Assembly: GCA_900769565.1 (NCBI GenBank)
Contig: CAAGHC010000093.1
Span: 1-22,198 of the forward strand
Length of the DNA: 22,198 nt
Source: Clostridia bacterium
GTDB lineage: Bacteria; Bacillota; Clostridia; Christensenellales; Borkfalkiaceae
Direction: 5' to 3'
Under the pieces are notes generated by a model. It made no database searches, was not told the origin of the DNA, and saw nothing but the letters and a program-made list of their open reading frames with translations. The position numbers and the translations under genes were made by a program. This document shows positions 7,570 through 14,022 of the stretch, in pieces; position 1 is the first letter of the stretch, and every line of letters starts with the position of its first letter.

Positions 7570-8335
7570 TTATTGGGTTTTAATAGTCCTTGCGTTTTGT
7601 AGTTATCTTTTTGGTAATATAAATTGGGCTTTAATAATCTCTAAAATTAAAAAGACCGATATTAGAAAACTTGGTAGTGGTAACCCTGGAACGCTCAACA
7701 TGAGTAGAAATTTGGGGCTAAAGTTGGGCTTATTAACCTTTTTTCTTGATATAATGAAGGGCGCAATTCCAACCCTAACGGCATTTTTAATTTTAAGAAA
7801 TAGATGTTTTGATGCTTCACAATTTCCTATATCTGATTTTGCTATATATCTTTGTGGGCTGTTTGCTGTTTTAGGCCACATATTTCCTGTGGTATTAAAA
7901 TTTAAAGGCGGAAAGGGTATAGCATCCACAATCGGTGTTTTTTTAGTTTGTGAAAGTTGCCACGGTTGGGAATGGGCGTGCGTAATGGTTATGGCACTAG
8001 TTGCCGCTACCGTGTTTATTTATTTTACCGAGTTTGGGGCTATGGGGTCGTTTATAGCCATAACACCACCTGCAATTAGTGGTTTTATTAGATTATTTGT
8101 TATTTACGGCTCTTCACTAAATAGTACTGTTGTCCTTTTCCATATTTTATCTAATGCCTTGTTGCTTTTAATTTGCTTCTTTACTTGGTTTGCGCACAGA
8201 AAGAATATTAAACGTATGCTTGCTGGAGATGAACACCCCACTTCTATTAAGGAAATGGTTGTTAAAATGAAACTTAAAAAGGCACAGGCAAGGGCAGAGC
8301 AGGAAAAAACGGCACAAAATGGTGCTAAAAATTAG
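7562..8335 (+). CDS. plsY: Acyl-phosphate glycerol-3-phosphate acyltransferase
   Basis: 257 aa. Integral membrane enzyme making 1-acyl-glycerol-3-phosphate, the first step of phospholipid synthesis. The PlsY motifs are present: GSGNPGTLN (38-46) and KGGKGIAST (115-123), between several hydrophobic helices. The frame is open from 7511, but ATG 7562 is supported by a GAGAGGAG ribosome site inside the end of der. At 257 aa it is clearly longer than the usual ~200 aa; the extra is a basic, Lys/Ala/Gln-rich cytoplasmic tail from about residue 212. It is the last gene of the operon. gpsA, which often neighbours plsY and spoIVA in Bacillota, is not here. Confidence 0.93.
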   Translation: MSDYWVLIVLAFCSYLFGNINWALIISKIKKTDIRKLGSGNPGTLNMSRNLGLKLGLLTFFLDIMKGAIPTLTAFLILRNRCFDASQFPISDFAIYLCGLFAVLGHIFPVVLKFKGGKGIASTIGVFLVCESCHGWEWACVMVMALVAATVFIYFTEFGAMGSFIAITPPAISGFIRLFVIYGSSLNSTVVLFHILSNALLLLICFFTWFAHRKNIKRMLAGDEHPTSIKEMVVKMKLKKAQARAEQEKTAQNGAKN

Positions 8336-8341
8336 TTTTTG

Positions 8342-8356
8342 TCTTAAAATTTAAGA
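8342..8356. repeat. 15-bp AT-rich palindrome upstream of the spoIVA promoter
   Basis: TCTTAAA-A-TTTAAGA, perfect 7-bp arms around one base, 16 bp before the predicted SigE -35. It could be an operator for a sporulation regulator or chance in AT-rich DNA. It does not match the consensus of SpoIIID or Spo0A that I know. Confidence 0.4.
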
Positions 8357-8372
8357 TTAAATTAAAATAATT

Positions 8373-8401
8373 TCATATACTTAAAAAACCTTTCATATAT
8401 T
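8373..8401 (+). promoter_or_regulatory. Probable SigE (mother-cell) promoter of spoIVA
   Basis: TCATATA (8373-8379), 14-nt spacer, CATATATT (8394-8401). Against the B. subtilis SigE consensus as I recall it (KMATATT, 13-15 nt, CATACAHT) this matches 6 of 7 and 7 of 8 positions. spoIVA is a known SigE-regulon gene in Bacillus, so the location fits. Transcription would begin near 8408, giving a leader of about 22 nt. No SigA-type promoter with comparable match was seen. Confidence 0.6.
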
Positions 8402-8428
8402 ACTTGTGTAATGTGTGGGAGGTTTTTT
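8383..8428 (+). terminator. 21-bp hairpin with U-tract: end of plsY operon and spoIVA ribosome-site lock
   Basis: Positions 8383-8403 pair with 8408-8428 over 21 consecutive base pairs (17 Watson-Crick, 4 G-U) around a TTGT loop. The 3' arm contains the spoIVA Shine-Dalgarno GGGAGG (8417-8422) and ends in seven T, directly before ATG 8430. In an RNA coming from plsY this would act as an intrinsic terminator and would also hide the ribosome site. GC content of the stem is low, so termination strength is uncertain. Confidence 0.65.
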
Positions 8429-8429
8429 T

Positions 8430-9908
8430 ATGGAAAAATACGAAATTTATAAAGATATATCAACACGTACGGGTGGAGATATTTATTTGGGAGTTGTTGG
8501 GCCTGTAAGAACGGGTAAATCTACTTTTATAACTAAATTTATGGAAAAAGTCGTTCTTCCTAATATAAGCAATAAATTACAAAAACAGATTGCAACGGAC
8601 GAAATGCCACAATCAGCTGATGGTAAGACGATTATGACAACTCAACCTAAATTTGTCCCGTCAAACGGTGTAAAGGTACAATTTAAGAACAAAGCAACTG
8701 CTAACGTTAGGTTAGTTGACTGTGTAGGTTACTTGGTAGACGGTGCAGTTGGACATGAAGAAGATGAAAAACCAAGATTAGTTAGGACACCTTGGAGTGA
8801 AAAGGAAATTCCATTTGAAAAAGCAGCAGAAATAGGTACTAAAAAGGTTATAGACGAGTATTCGACAGTTGGGATTTTAGTAACGACAGACGGTAGCATT
8901 AGTGAAATTCCTAGACAGAACTATTTACCGGCAGAAGAGAGAGTTGTTAAAGAGTTAAAGGCGTTAAAAAAACCGTTTATTATCATATTAAACGTTAAAG
9001 ACCCAGCGAGTGAGCAATCGCAAAATCTTGCTAGTGAACTTGAGAATAAGTATGAAATACCTGTAATATGTTTAAGCGTTGAACAAATGAGCGCTGATGA
9101 TATTAGTGCTATAATGGAAAAATTGCTATTACAATTTCCCATGTCGTCGTTTAACGTTAATCTTCCAAAATGGATGCGCGCTTTGCCTGTAGATAGTGTA
9201 GTTATACAAGAAGTTATACAAAACGTTAAAAAAGCATCTGAAAACATGTGTAAAATGTGCGATTATCAGGCGCTTGACCAAAGTTTTTCTCAAAGTGAGT
9301 ATTTTAAGGATATAGAATTATCAGAATTAAAACTTGGTGAAGGTGTAACCGAATATTGCGTTGAGCCCAAAGAAGATTTATTTTATAAGGTTTTATCCGA
9401 CGAGTGTGGTGAATGTATTGCAGACGACTATCAACTATTAGGATATATTAAAGATTTTTCTGAAAACAAAAAGCGTTTTGCAAAGATTAAGAGTGCGTTA
9501 GAAGATGCCGAAAACGGTGGTTACGGCGTAGTTTTGCCAACTGTTGACGAAATGAATTTAGAAGAACCTGTTTTAGTTAAACAAGGTGGTAGATACGGGG
9601 TTAAGCTTAAGGCATCTGCTCCAAGCTTGCATATTATGAAGGTTGACGTTTCCACAGAAGTTGCGCCTACAGTAGGTACAGAAAAACAGGGTGAAGACTT
9701 GATTAATTTTATTATGAACAAATTTGAAGATAATCCTGCTGGTATCTGGGAAACCAACATGTTTGGTAAATCACTTCACGACCTTGTTAACGAAGGTTTG
9801 GCGGGTAAGCTAACGGCATTGCCTAGAGATGCACAAGGTAAAATGCGTAAAACTTTAACTAAAATGGTTAATGAAAATAAAGGCGGAATGATTTGTATTC
9901 TACTTTAA
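8430..9908 (+). CDS. spoIVA: Stage IV sporulation protein A, spore-coat ATPase
   Basis: 492 aa, the same length as B. subtilis SpoIVA. The frame is open from GTG 8415 but ATG 8430 follows GGGAGG by 7 nt and begins with the typical MEKYEIYKDIS-like start. Walker A GPVRTGKS at 24-31 (K30), TQPKFVP (71-77) and the switch/Walker B-like VRLVDCVGY (93-101) belong to the TRAFAC-type ATPase domain; the rest is the middle and C-terminal domains ending in a glycine-rich, hydrophobic tail (GGMICILL) that in Bacillus helps anchor to SpoVM on the forespore membrane. It polymerises on ATP hydrolysis to form the basement layer of the spore coat in the mother cell. Its presence marks a spore former. Monocistronic: own promoter before, terminator after. 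Confidence 0.97.
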   Translation: MEKYEIYKDISTRTGGDIYLGVVGPVRTGKSTFITKFMEKVVLPNISNKLQKQIATDEMPQSADGKTIMTTQPKFVPSNGVKVQFKNKATANVRLVDCVGYLVDGAVGHEEDEKPRLVRTPWSEKEIPFEKAAEIGTKKVIDEYSTVGILVTTDGSISEIPRQNYLPAEERVVKELKALKKPFIIILNVKDPASEQSQNLASELENKYEIPVICLSVEQMSADDISAIMEKLLLQFPMSSFNVNLPKWMRALPVDSVVIQEVIQNVKKASENMCKMCDYQALDQSFSQSEYFKDIELSELKLGEGVTEYCVEPKEDLFYKVLSDECGECIADDYQLLGYIKDFSENKKRFAKIKSALEDAENGGYGVVLPTVDEMNLEEPVLVKQGGRYGVKLKASAPSLHIMKVDVSTEVAPTVGTEKQGEDLINFIMNKFEDNPAGIWETNMFGKSLHDLVNEGLAGKLTALPRDAQGKMRKTLTKMVNENKGGMICILL

Positions 9909-9928
9909 CTATTATGGTATATGTAAAA

Positions 9929-9961
9929 AAACCACCCTAAAGATTCGCTTTGGGGTGGTTT
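9929..9961 (+). terminator. Intrinsic terminator of spoIVA
   Basis: Fourteen base pairs (AAACCACCC... with GGGTGGTTT, one G-U) close a 5-nt loop at 9943-9947. An A-run precedes and a short T-rich stretch follows. It lies 20 nt after the spoIVA stop. Confidence 0.85.
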
Positions 9962-10043
9962 GCTTTATAAATTAGTTAGTTGTAATTTCCTAATGGTCAC
10001 GACTAATTGCACATATAATTAAAAAATAAATATTAAACAAAGA

Positions 10044-10059
10044 ACAATAATATTATTGT
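10044..10059. repeat. 16-bp perfect palindrome ACAATAATATTATTGT
   Basis: Both 8-bp halves match exactly with no spacer. The form suits a dimeric repressor, but it is about 90 nt upstream of the best promoter candidate and matches no operator consensus I can name with confidence. Confidence 0.45.
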
Positions 10060-10134
10060 ACATTTTTAAGTAATATTTATATTATGTTGTATATTGAATT
10101 AAAGTAAAAATATTGTCTTTAGATTACTTTTTCA

Positions 10135-10162
10135 TTGTCTAAAGTTGACATTATGCTAAAAT
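10135..10162 (+). promoter_or_regulatory. Candidate promoter of the threonine-aldolase gene
   Basis: TTGTCT (10135-10140), 16-nt spacer, extended -10 TGC-TAAAAT (10154-10162). An overlapping alternative uses TTGACA at 10145-10150 with a poor -10 near 10168. The choice is not secure. Confidence 0.35.
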
Positions 10163-10238
10163 TTTAATTAAAAGTTTGCTTTCTTTAACTATTTGTGGAA
10201 TAATATTTTTATAAAATACTATTTGAAGGAATATTTTT

Positions 10239-11249
10239 ATGCCACTTAAAGATTTTAGGGGTGAAGTTTGGACAAACGTTGACCCCGATATAATGCAAGC
10301 AATATGTAGCGTTAATGGTGTTGCCGTAGACGGTAAGGTTGGTAATGATGGATATACTAGAGATGCAACTTCTTTAATGCAAGAAAATTTTAATGATGAA
10401 ATTAGGGTCGTTTACGCAATTAACGGCACAGCAGCAAACATACTTGCGCTTAAAAGTATGTTGGATAGATGGTCTACGATTATCTGTGAAGAGCAAACTC
10501 ATATAAATACGCACGAAAGTGGTGCGCTTGAATCTATGCTTGGTAATAAAATACTTGCTATTAAGGGTGAGTTTGGGAAATTAAATTGCAAACTTATTAA
10601 TGATTATCTTAACAGAACTAAAAATTATAAATATTTACCTAAGGTGATAGTATTAACTCAACCTACCGAATTAGGCGTTTTATATACAAATGATGAAATT
10701 AAGTGCATTTGTGATTATGCGCATGAAAATGGTATGTACGTATATATTGACGGGGCAAGGCTTGCAAATGCGATAACGGCCTTAAATACTACGCTTGGCG
10801 AAATGATTGAAAAAACGGGTGTTGACGCTTTTTCTTTTGGTGGAACAAAATCCGGTGCAATGTTTGGTGAAATGGTTGTTTTTAGAAGAAAAGAACATTT
10901 TATTGCTTTAGATTACTTGCAAAAGCAGGCATTACAACATTTAGATAAATCAAAATTTTTAGGCGTGCAAATGAAGTGCCTTTTAGAGAAAAAATTATGG
11001 GAAAAGAATGCAAAGCACGCAAATCAAATGGCAAAGTATTTAGAAGAACAGTTGATTTTGAAGGGTATAAGTATTTTTTATCCAGTTGATACGAATATGG
11101 TATTTTGCATTTTAACAAAGGAACAGCTAAATAAAATCAACCAAGTTTACGATTTATCGTACTGGGATATTGAAAATAACGTTGCAAGAATTGCAACAAC
11201 CTTTGAAACCACTAAAAACACAATAGATAATCTCATTTCATTATTATAA
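10239..11249 (+). CDS. PLP-dependent low-specificity threonine aldolase / beta-eliminating lyase family
   Basis: 336 aa, the usual length. Fold-type I PLP enzyme of the beta-eliminating lyase family: INGTAANILAL (61-71) for phosphate binding, H88 expected to stack on the cofactor ring, DGARLANA (171-178) with D171 contacting the pyridine nitrogen, and SFGGTKSGAMFGE near 199-211 with K204 as Schiff-base lysine. The best-known activity is cleavage of L-(allo-)threonine to glycine and acetaldehyde; some family members act on other beta-hydroxy amino acids or as lyases, so substrate is uncertain. ATG is preceded by GAAGGA (10225-10230) at 8 nt. It stands alone between terminators, with the ABC importer converging from the other side. 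Confidence 0.88.
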   Translation: MPLKDFRGEVWTNVDPDIMQAICSVNGVAVDGKVGNDGYTRDATSLMQENFNDEIRVVYAINGTAANILALKSMLDRWSTIICEEQTHINTHESGALESMLGNKILAIKGEFGKLNCKLINDYLNRTKNYKYLPKVIVLTQPTELGVLYTNDEIKCICDYAHENGMYVYIDGARLANAITALNTTLGEMIEKTGVDAFSFGGTKSGAMFGEMVVFRRKEHFIALDYLQKQALQHLDKSKFLGVQMKCLLEKKLWEKNAKHANQMAKYLEEQLILKGISIFYPVDTNMVFCILTKEQLNKINQVYDLSYWDIENNVARIATTFETTKNTIDNLISLL

Positions 11250-11254
11250 AATTA

Positions 11255-11282
11255 AAAACGCTCCAAAAATTTGGAGCGTTTT
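11255..11282. terminator. Bidirectional intrinsic terminator between convergent genes
   Basis: AAAACGCTCC pairs with GGAGCGTTTT, extended by A-T pairs to a 4-nt loop. T-runs occur on both strands, so it can serve the aldolase gene (plus) and the ABC-importer operon (minus, ending at 11304). Confidence 0.88.
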
Positions 11283-11303
11283 ACTTTATATTGAATTTTG
11301 ATT

Positions 11304-12113
11304 TTAATATTTGTGCTTTATTATTATTTTTTCTAAAAGTGCAACAATAGCATACATTAAAGTTGCAAGCACACATAACACTACTGTTGAGGCCATAACT
11401 AAATCAAGCTTAAACACTTGACCGCCATAAACTATTAAATATCCAAGGCCTGCTCTTGAAACTAAATATTCACCCATAATCGAGCCTATCCACGACATAC
11501 CAACACTAATTTTTAACATGCTAATTAACGTGGGGAAAGAGCAGGGGATAATAAGTTTGTGTAGTATTTGAAATTTGTTTGCACCCATTGTTTGAAGTAG
11601 CAAAACTTTATCTTTATCTGCAGATAAAAATCCGTTAAGCATTGTAATTACGGCAACTATTATTCCTATTAAAATCGCCATAAAAATTATTGCTTTGCTA
11701 CCACTACCAAACCACACTATTATTATAGGACCTAGTGCAATTTTAGGCAGACTGTTCAACACTACGATGTATGGCTCTAATACTCTGCGCAAACGTTCGG
11801 ACCACCATAGGGCAAGAGCAATAACGTATCCTAACCCAACGGCAATTAGAAATCCAACGATGGTTTCGTAAAGAGTTATGGACATATGATATATTAGATT
11901 ATTTTCTACAAATAGGCTTTTAATTGTAATAATTATTTTTGACGGACTACTCGATATAAACGAGTCTATTATACCTACTCTAGCAAATATTTCCCAAATT
12001 CCCAAACCTAAAATTAAAATTGAAAACCTTAAAATCCAAACTAAAATTGATTCACGTTTAATTTTTTTTACGTACAGTAAATGTTGGGTAGAGAATGAGT
12101 TTTTATTTTTCAT
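11304..12113 (-). CDS. ABC importer permease, SsuC/TauC/ThiX type
   Basis: 269 aa. The frame is open from TTG 12131, but ATG 12113 was chosen: GGAAGGA lies 9 nt upstream and this gives an ATGA overlap with the ATPase stop. About six hydrophobic segments, with the EAA loop typical of binding-protein-dependent permeases (LLQTMGANKFQILHKLIIP region, near residue 180-198) that docks to the ATPase. The N-terminus carries a basic stretch (VKKIKRES) before the first helix. Family members import nitrate, alkanesulfonates, taurine or pyrimidine precursors of thiamine. Last gene of the operon. Confidence 0.9.
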   Translation of the reverse strand: MKNKNSFSTQHLLYVKKIKRESILVWILRFSILILGLGIWEIFARVGIIDSFISSSPSKIIITIKSLFVENNLIYHMSITLYETIVGFLIAVGLGYVIALALWWSERLRRVLEPYIVVLNSLPKIALGPIIIVWFGSGSKAIIFMAILIGIIVAVITMLNGFLSADKDKVLLLQTMGANKFQILHKLIIPCSFPTLISMLKISVGMSWIGSIMGEYLVSRAGLGYLIVYGGQVFKLDLVMASTVVLCVLATLMYAIVALLEKIIIKHKY

Positions 12114-12865
12114 TCGTTTAATTCCTTCCAAATTTTTTCAAACCAAACACCAAAGTTTTTACTTTCACGTTTGCGCAACGGAGAGTCGCCTTCTATGTCG
12201 GGGTAATGTATTGATTTCACCTTTGCAGGCCTAGTGGTTAGCACTATGATTTTGTCTGACATAGAGATTGCTTCTGATATATCGTGGGTAACTAAAACAG
12301 CAGTTTTGTTCTCGGCTTTTATTATTTTATATACGTCGTCGCAAACTGACAATCTAGTTTGATAATCTAACGCTGAAAACGGTTCGTCGAGCAGTAAAAG
12401 TTTAGGTGAGAAAACTAAAGTCCTAATTAGCGCTACACGTTGTCGCATTCCACCTGATAGTTGGTCAGGGTAGTTTTTTCTAAACTCGAACAGTCCGTAT
12501 TTTTTTAATAAATCTAGTGCTAATTTTTTATTTTCGGCTGTCGCAATCTTTTTTACTTCTAAAGGTAGATAGACGTTTTTTTCAATTGTTCGCCAAGGAA
12601 ATAATTGGTCTTTTTGCAACATATAACCAAGTTGGTCGTTACTTTTAACTATCTTTTTGCCGTCTAAAGTAATTTTTCCGTAAGTTGGTTCTAATATTCC
12701 TGCAATCAATGAAAGAATTGTGGTTTTTCCGCAACCCGACGGACCTATTATTGAAACAAATTGACCTTGGTTGCAATCAAACGATAAATTCTTTATAGCG
12801 GTGATTTCGTCAGTAACTGTTTGGTAATTTAAAGTTACGTCATCTATTACTAAAAGTTTTTCCAT
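12110..12865 (-). CDS. ABC importer ATPase, SsuB/TauB/ThiZ type
   Basis: 251 aa, complete ABC ATPase. Walker A GPSGCGKTT (41-49), Q-loop Q84 in MLQKDQLFPW, signature LSGGMRQR (136-143), Walker B LLLLDEP with D160/E161, and switch histidine H194 in VTHDISEA. The QKDQLFPW stretch is typical of the nitrate/sulfonate/taurine importer ATPases. It is flanked by the lipoprotein gene (28-nt gap upstream) and the permease (4-nt overlap), and would power uptake as a dimer at the inner membrane face. Confidence 0.94.
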   Translation of the reverse strand: MEKLLVIDDVTLNYQTVTDEITAIKNLSFDCNQGQFVSIIGPSGCGKTTILSLIAGILEPTYGKITLDGKKIVKSNDQLGYMLQKDQLFPWRTIEKNVYLPLEVKKIATAENKKLALDLLKKYGLFEFRKNYPDQLSGGMRQRVALIRTLVFSPKLLLLDEPFSALDYQTRLSVCDDVYKIIKAENKTAVLVTHDISEAISMSDKIIVLTTRPAKVKSIHYPDIEGDSPLRKRESKNFGVWFEKIWKELNE

Positions 12866-12893
12866 TTTTTTATCCGCCGTAAATCTTATTTTT

Positions 12894-13883
12894 TTATTTG
12901 AAAACTTCTTTTGCCATTGAATTATCTACAATTTTATCAAAGGGCACTCGTGCTGATAATTCACCAGCGCTTTCCATAATATTTTGAAGTCTTTCAAAAC
13001 TGTTTTCAGTTGCTTGTAAGTCTTTTTTCCAAGCATCTATTCCTTTATAACTTTTTACCGAAGTTTCAATTGAAGTTATCGTTGTGGACGGAAACTGCTT
13101 TACAATTGCCTCTGCAACTTCTTTTTCGGTATGATTGTCGATAAATTCGTGTGCTTTTTTTATTGCTTTTAAGAAAGATTTTACGGTGTCGGGATTATCT
13201 TTTATAAAACTGCTCAATGCAATAAACGAAGTGTAGGGGATTTCGCCACCTTGCTCGCCAACGCTTGCTACAATATGCCATTGACCACTTGCTTGATATT
13301 CTGATGCCGTAGGTTCAAAAACTGTGCAATAGTCGGCAGTTCCACCTAAAAAAGCACTAGTCATAAGATTAAACTGTACGTCAAAATTTAGCGTAAAATC
13401 AACGTTGTTTTCCATGCCTAATTCATTTAAGACGTATTCAAATGTCATTGCAGGAACACCACCTTTTCTTCCTGCTAAAATTTCTTTACCTGCAAGGTCG
13501 GTCCACTTAAAGTCGGGTTCAGAATTTCTTGAAACTAAAAACGCACCGTCTTTTTGAGTTAATTGACCGAATACTACTGGATAGTCGGTCTTGCCTTGAT
13601 TGTAAACGTAGATAACGGTTTCAGGACCCATTAGCCCGATATCTGCAGTTTTTGAAAGAACGGCAGTCATTGAATTATCAGCACCGCCCCCGTTCGTTAG
13701 GTTGATTTCTAGCCCCTCTTCTTCAAAGTAACCGTTTTCTATTGCAAGATACAGTGGCGCATAAAATACCGAGTGGGTAACTTCGTTAAGTTCAATCTTT
13801 TTTAGAGTTTCTGCTTTTTTACAAGCACCAAACGGTAGAACTAACATAGCAACCGTCAGTACAGCGATTAAGAATTTTTTCAT
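12894..13883 (-). CDS. ABC importer substrate-binding lipoprotein, NMT1/THI5-SsuA-like
   Basis: 329 aa. A basic-hydrophobic signal peptide (1-20) ends in a lipobox-like PFGAC with the lipidation cysteine at C21; it would be processed by the LspA encoded at 3978-4535. The mature protein has the periplasmic-binding type II pattern: NEVTHSVFYAPLYLAIENGYF (about 33-53), an EEEGLEINL stretch, a glycine-rich GGGADNSM loop, ADIGLMGPE (near 85-93), GRKGGVPAMTFEY and a long helical C-terminus. This family binds nitrate, aliphatic sulfonates, taurine or hydroxymethylpyrimidine-type compounds. No ThiY-type cysteine cluster is present and no TPP riboswitch precedes the operon, so the ligand is open. CGGAGA precedes the ATG. 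Confidence 0.92.
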   Translation of the reverse strand: MKKFLIAVLTVAMLVLPFGACKKAETLKKIELNEVTHSVFYAPLYLAIENGYFEEEGLEINLTNGGGADNSMTAVLSKTADIGLMGPETVIYVYNQGKTDYPVVFGQLTQKDGAFLVSRNSEPDFKWTDLAGKEILAGRKGGVPAMTFEYVLNELGMENNVDFTLNFDVQFNLMTSAFLGGTADYCTVFEPTASEYQASGQWHIVASVGEQGGEIPYTSFIALSSFIKDNPDTVKSFLKAIKKAHEFIDNHTEKEVAEAIVKQFPSTTITSIETSVKSYKGIDAWKKDLQATENSFERLQNIMESAGELSARVPFDKIVDNSMAKEVFK

Positions 13884-13917
13884 TTTTATTCTCCGATTTT
13901 TTTGTTTTTTATAATTT

Positions 13918-13947
13918 ATTTTATGCTTTAGCCATTATATTTGACAA
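13918..13947 (-). promoter_or_regulatory. Candidate promoter of the ABC-importer operon
   Basis: Minus-strand TTGTCA (13942-13947), 18-nt spacer, TAAAAT (13918-13923). It lies back to back with the valS promoter. No riboswitch-like conserved leader is visible between it and the ATG at 13883. Confidence 0.5.
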
Positions 13948-13964
13948 TGTGTGAGCGTTTATGA

Positions 13965-13993
13965 TTGACTTTATCAAAATTTTTTATTATAAT
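13965..13993 (+). promoter_or_regulatory. SigA-type promoter of valS
   Basis: TTGACT (13965-13970), 17-nt spacer, TATAAT (13988-13993). Start near 14000 leaves a leader of about 23 nt, too short for a T-box. Confidence 0.85.
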
Positions 13994-14022
13994 AAACAAG
14001 TACGTAAAAAGGAGAAAGCCTT

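Larger units (their letters stand above)
9962..10238. other. AT-rich intergenic region before the threonine-aldolase gene
   Basis: No open reading frame or RNA gene was recognised in this spacer (about 330 nt from the spoIVA stop). It holds a 16-bp palindrome (10044-10059), a weak 7-bp stem (9976-9982 with 10000-10006), a 7-bp inverted repeat CTTTAGA/TCTAAAG (10117-10123 and 10138-10144) that touches the candidate promoter, and the GAAGGA ribosome site (10225-10230) of the next gene. The length allows an unrecognised small RNA. Confidence 0.5.

Noticed and set aside
9976..10006. Weak stem TTAGTTG/CGACTAA as a small RNA or second terminator
   Set aside because: Seven pairs with a G-U and a 17-nt loop, no U-tract; too weak to call.
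13884..14022. Possible TPP riboswitch or T-box between the ABC importer and valS
   Set aside because: The 139-nt spacer is filled by two promoters and short leaders; no conserved riboswitch or T-box sequence elements were seen.
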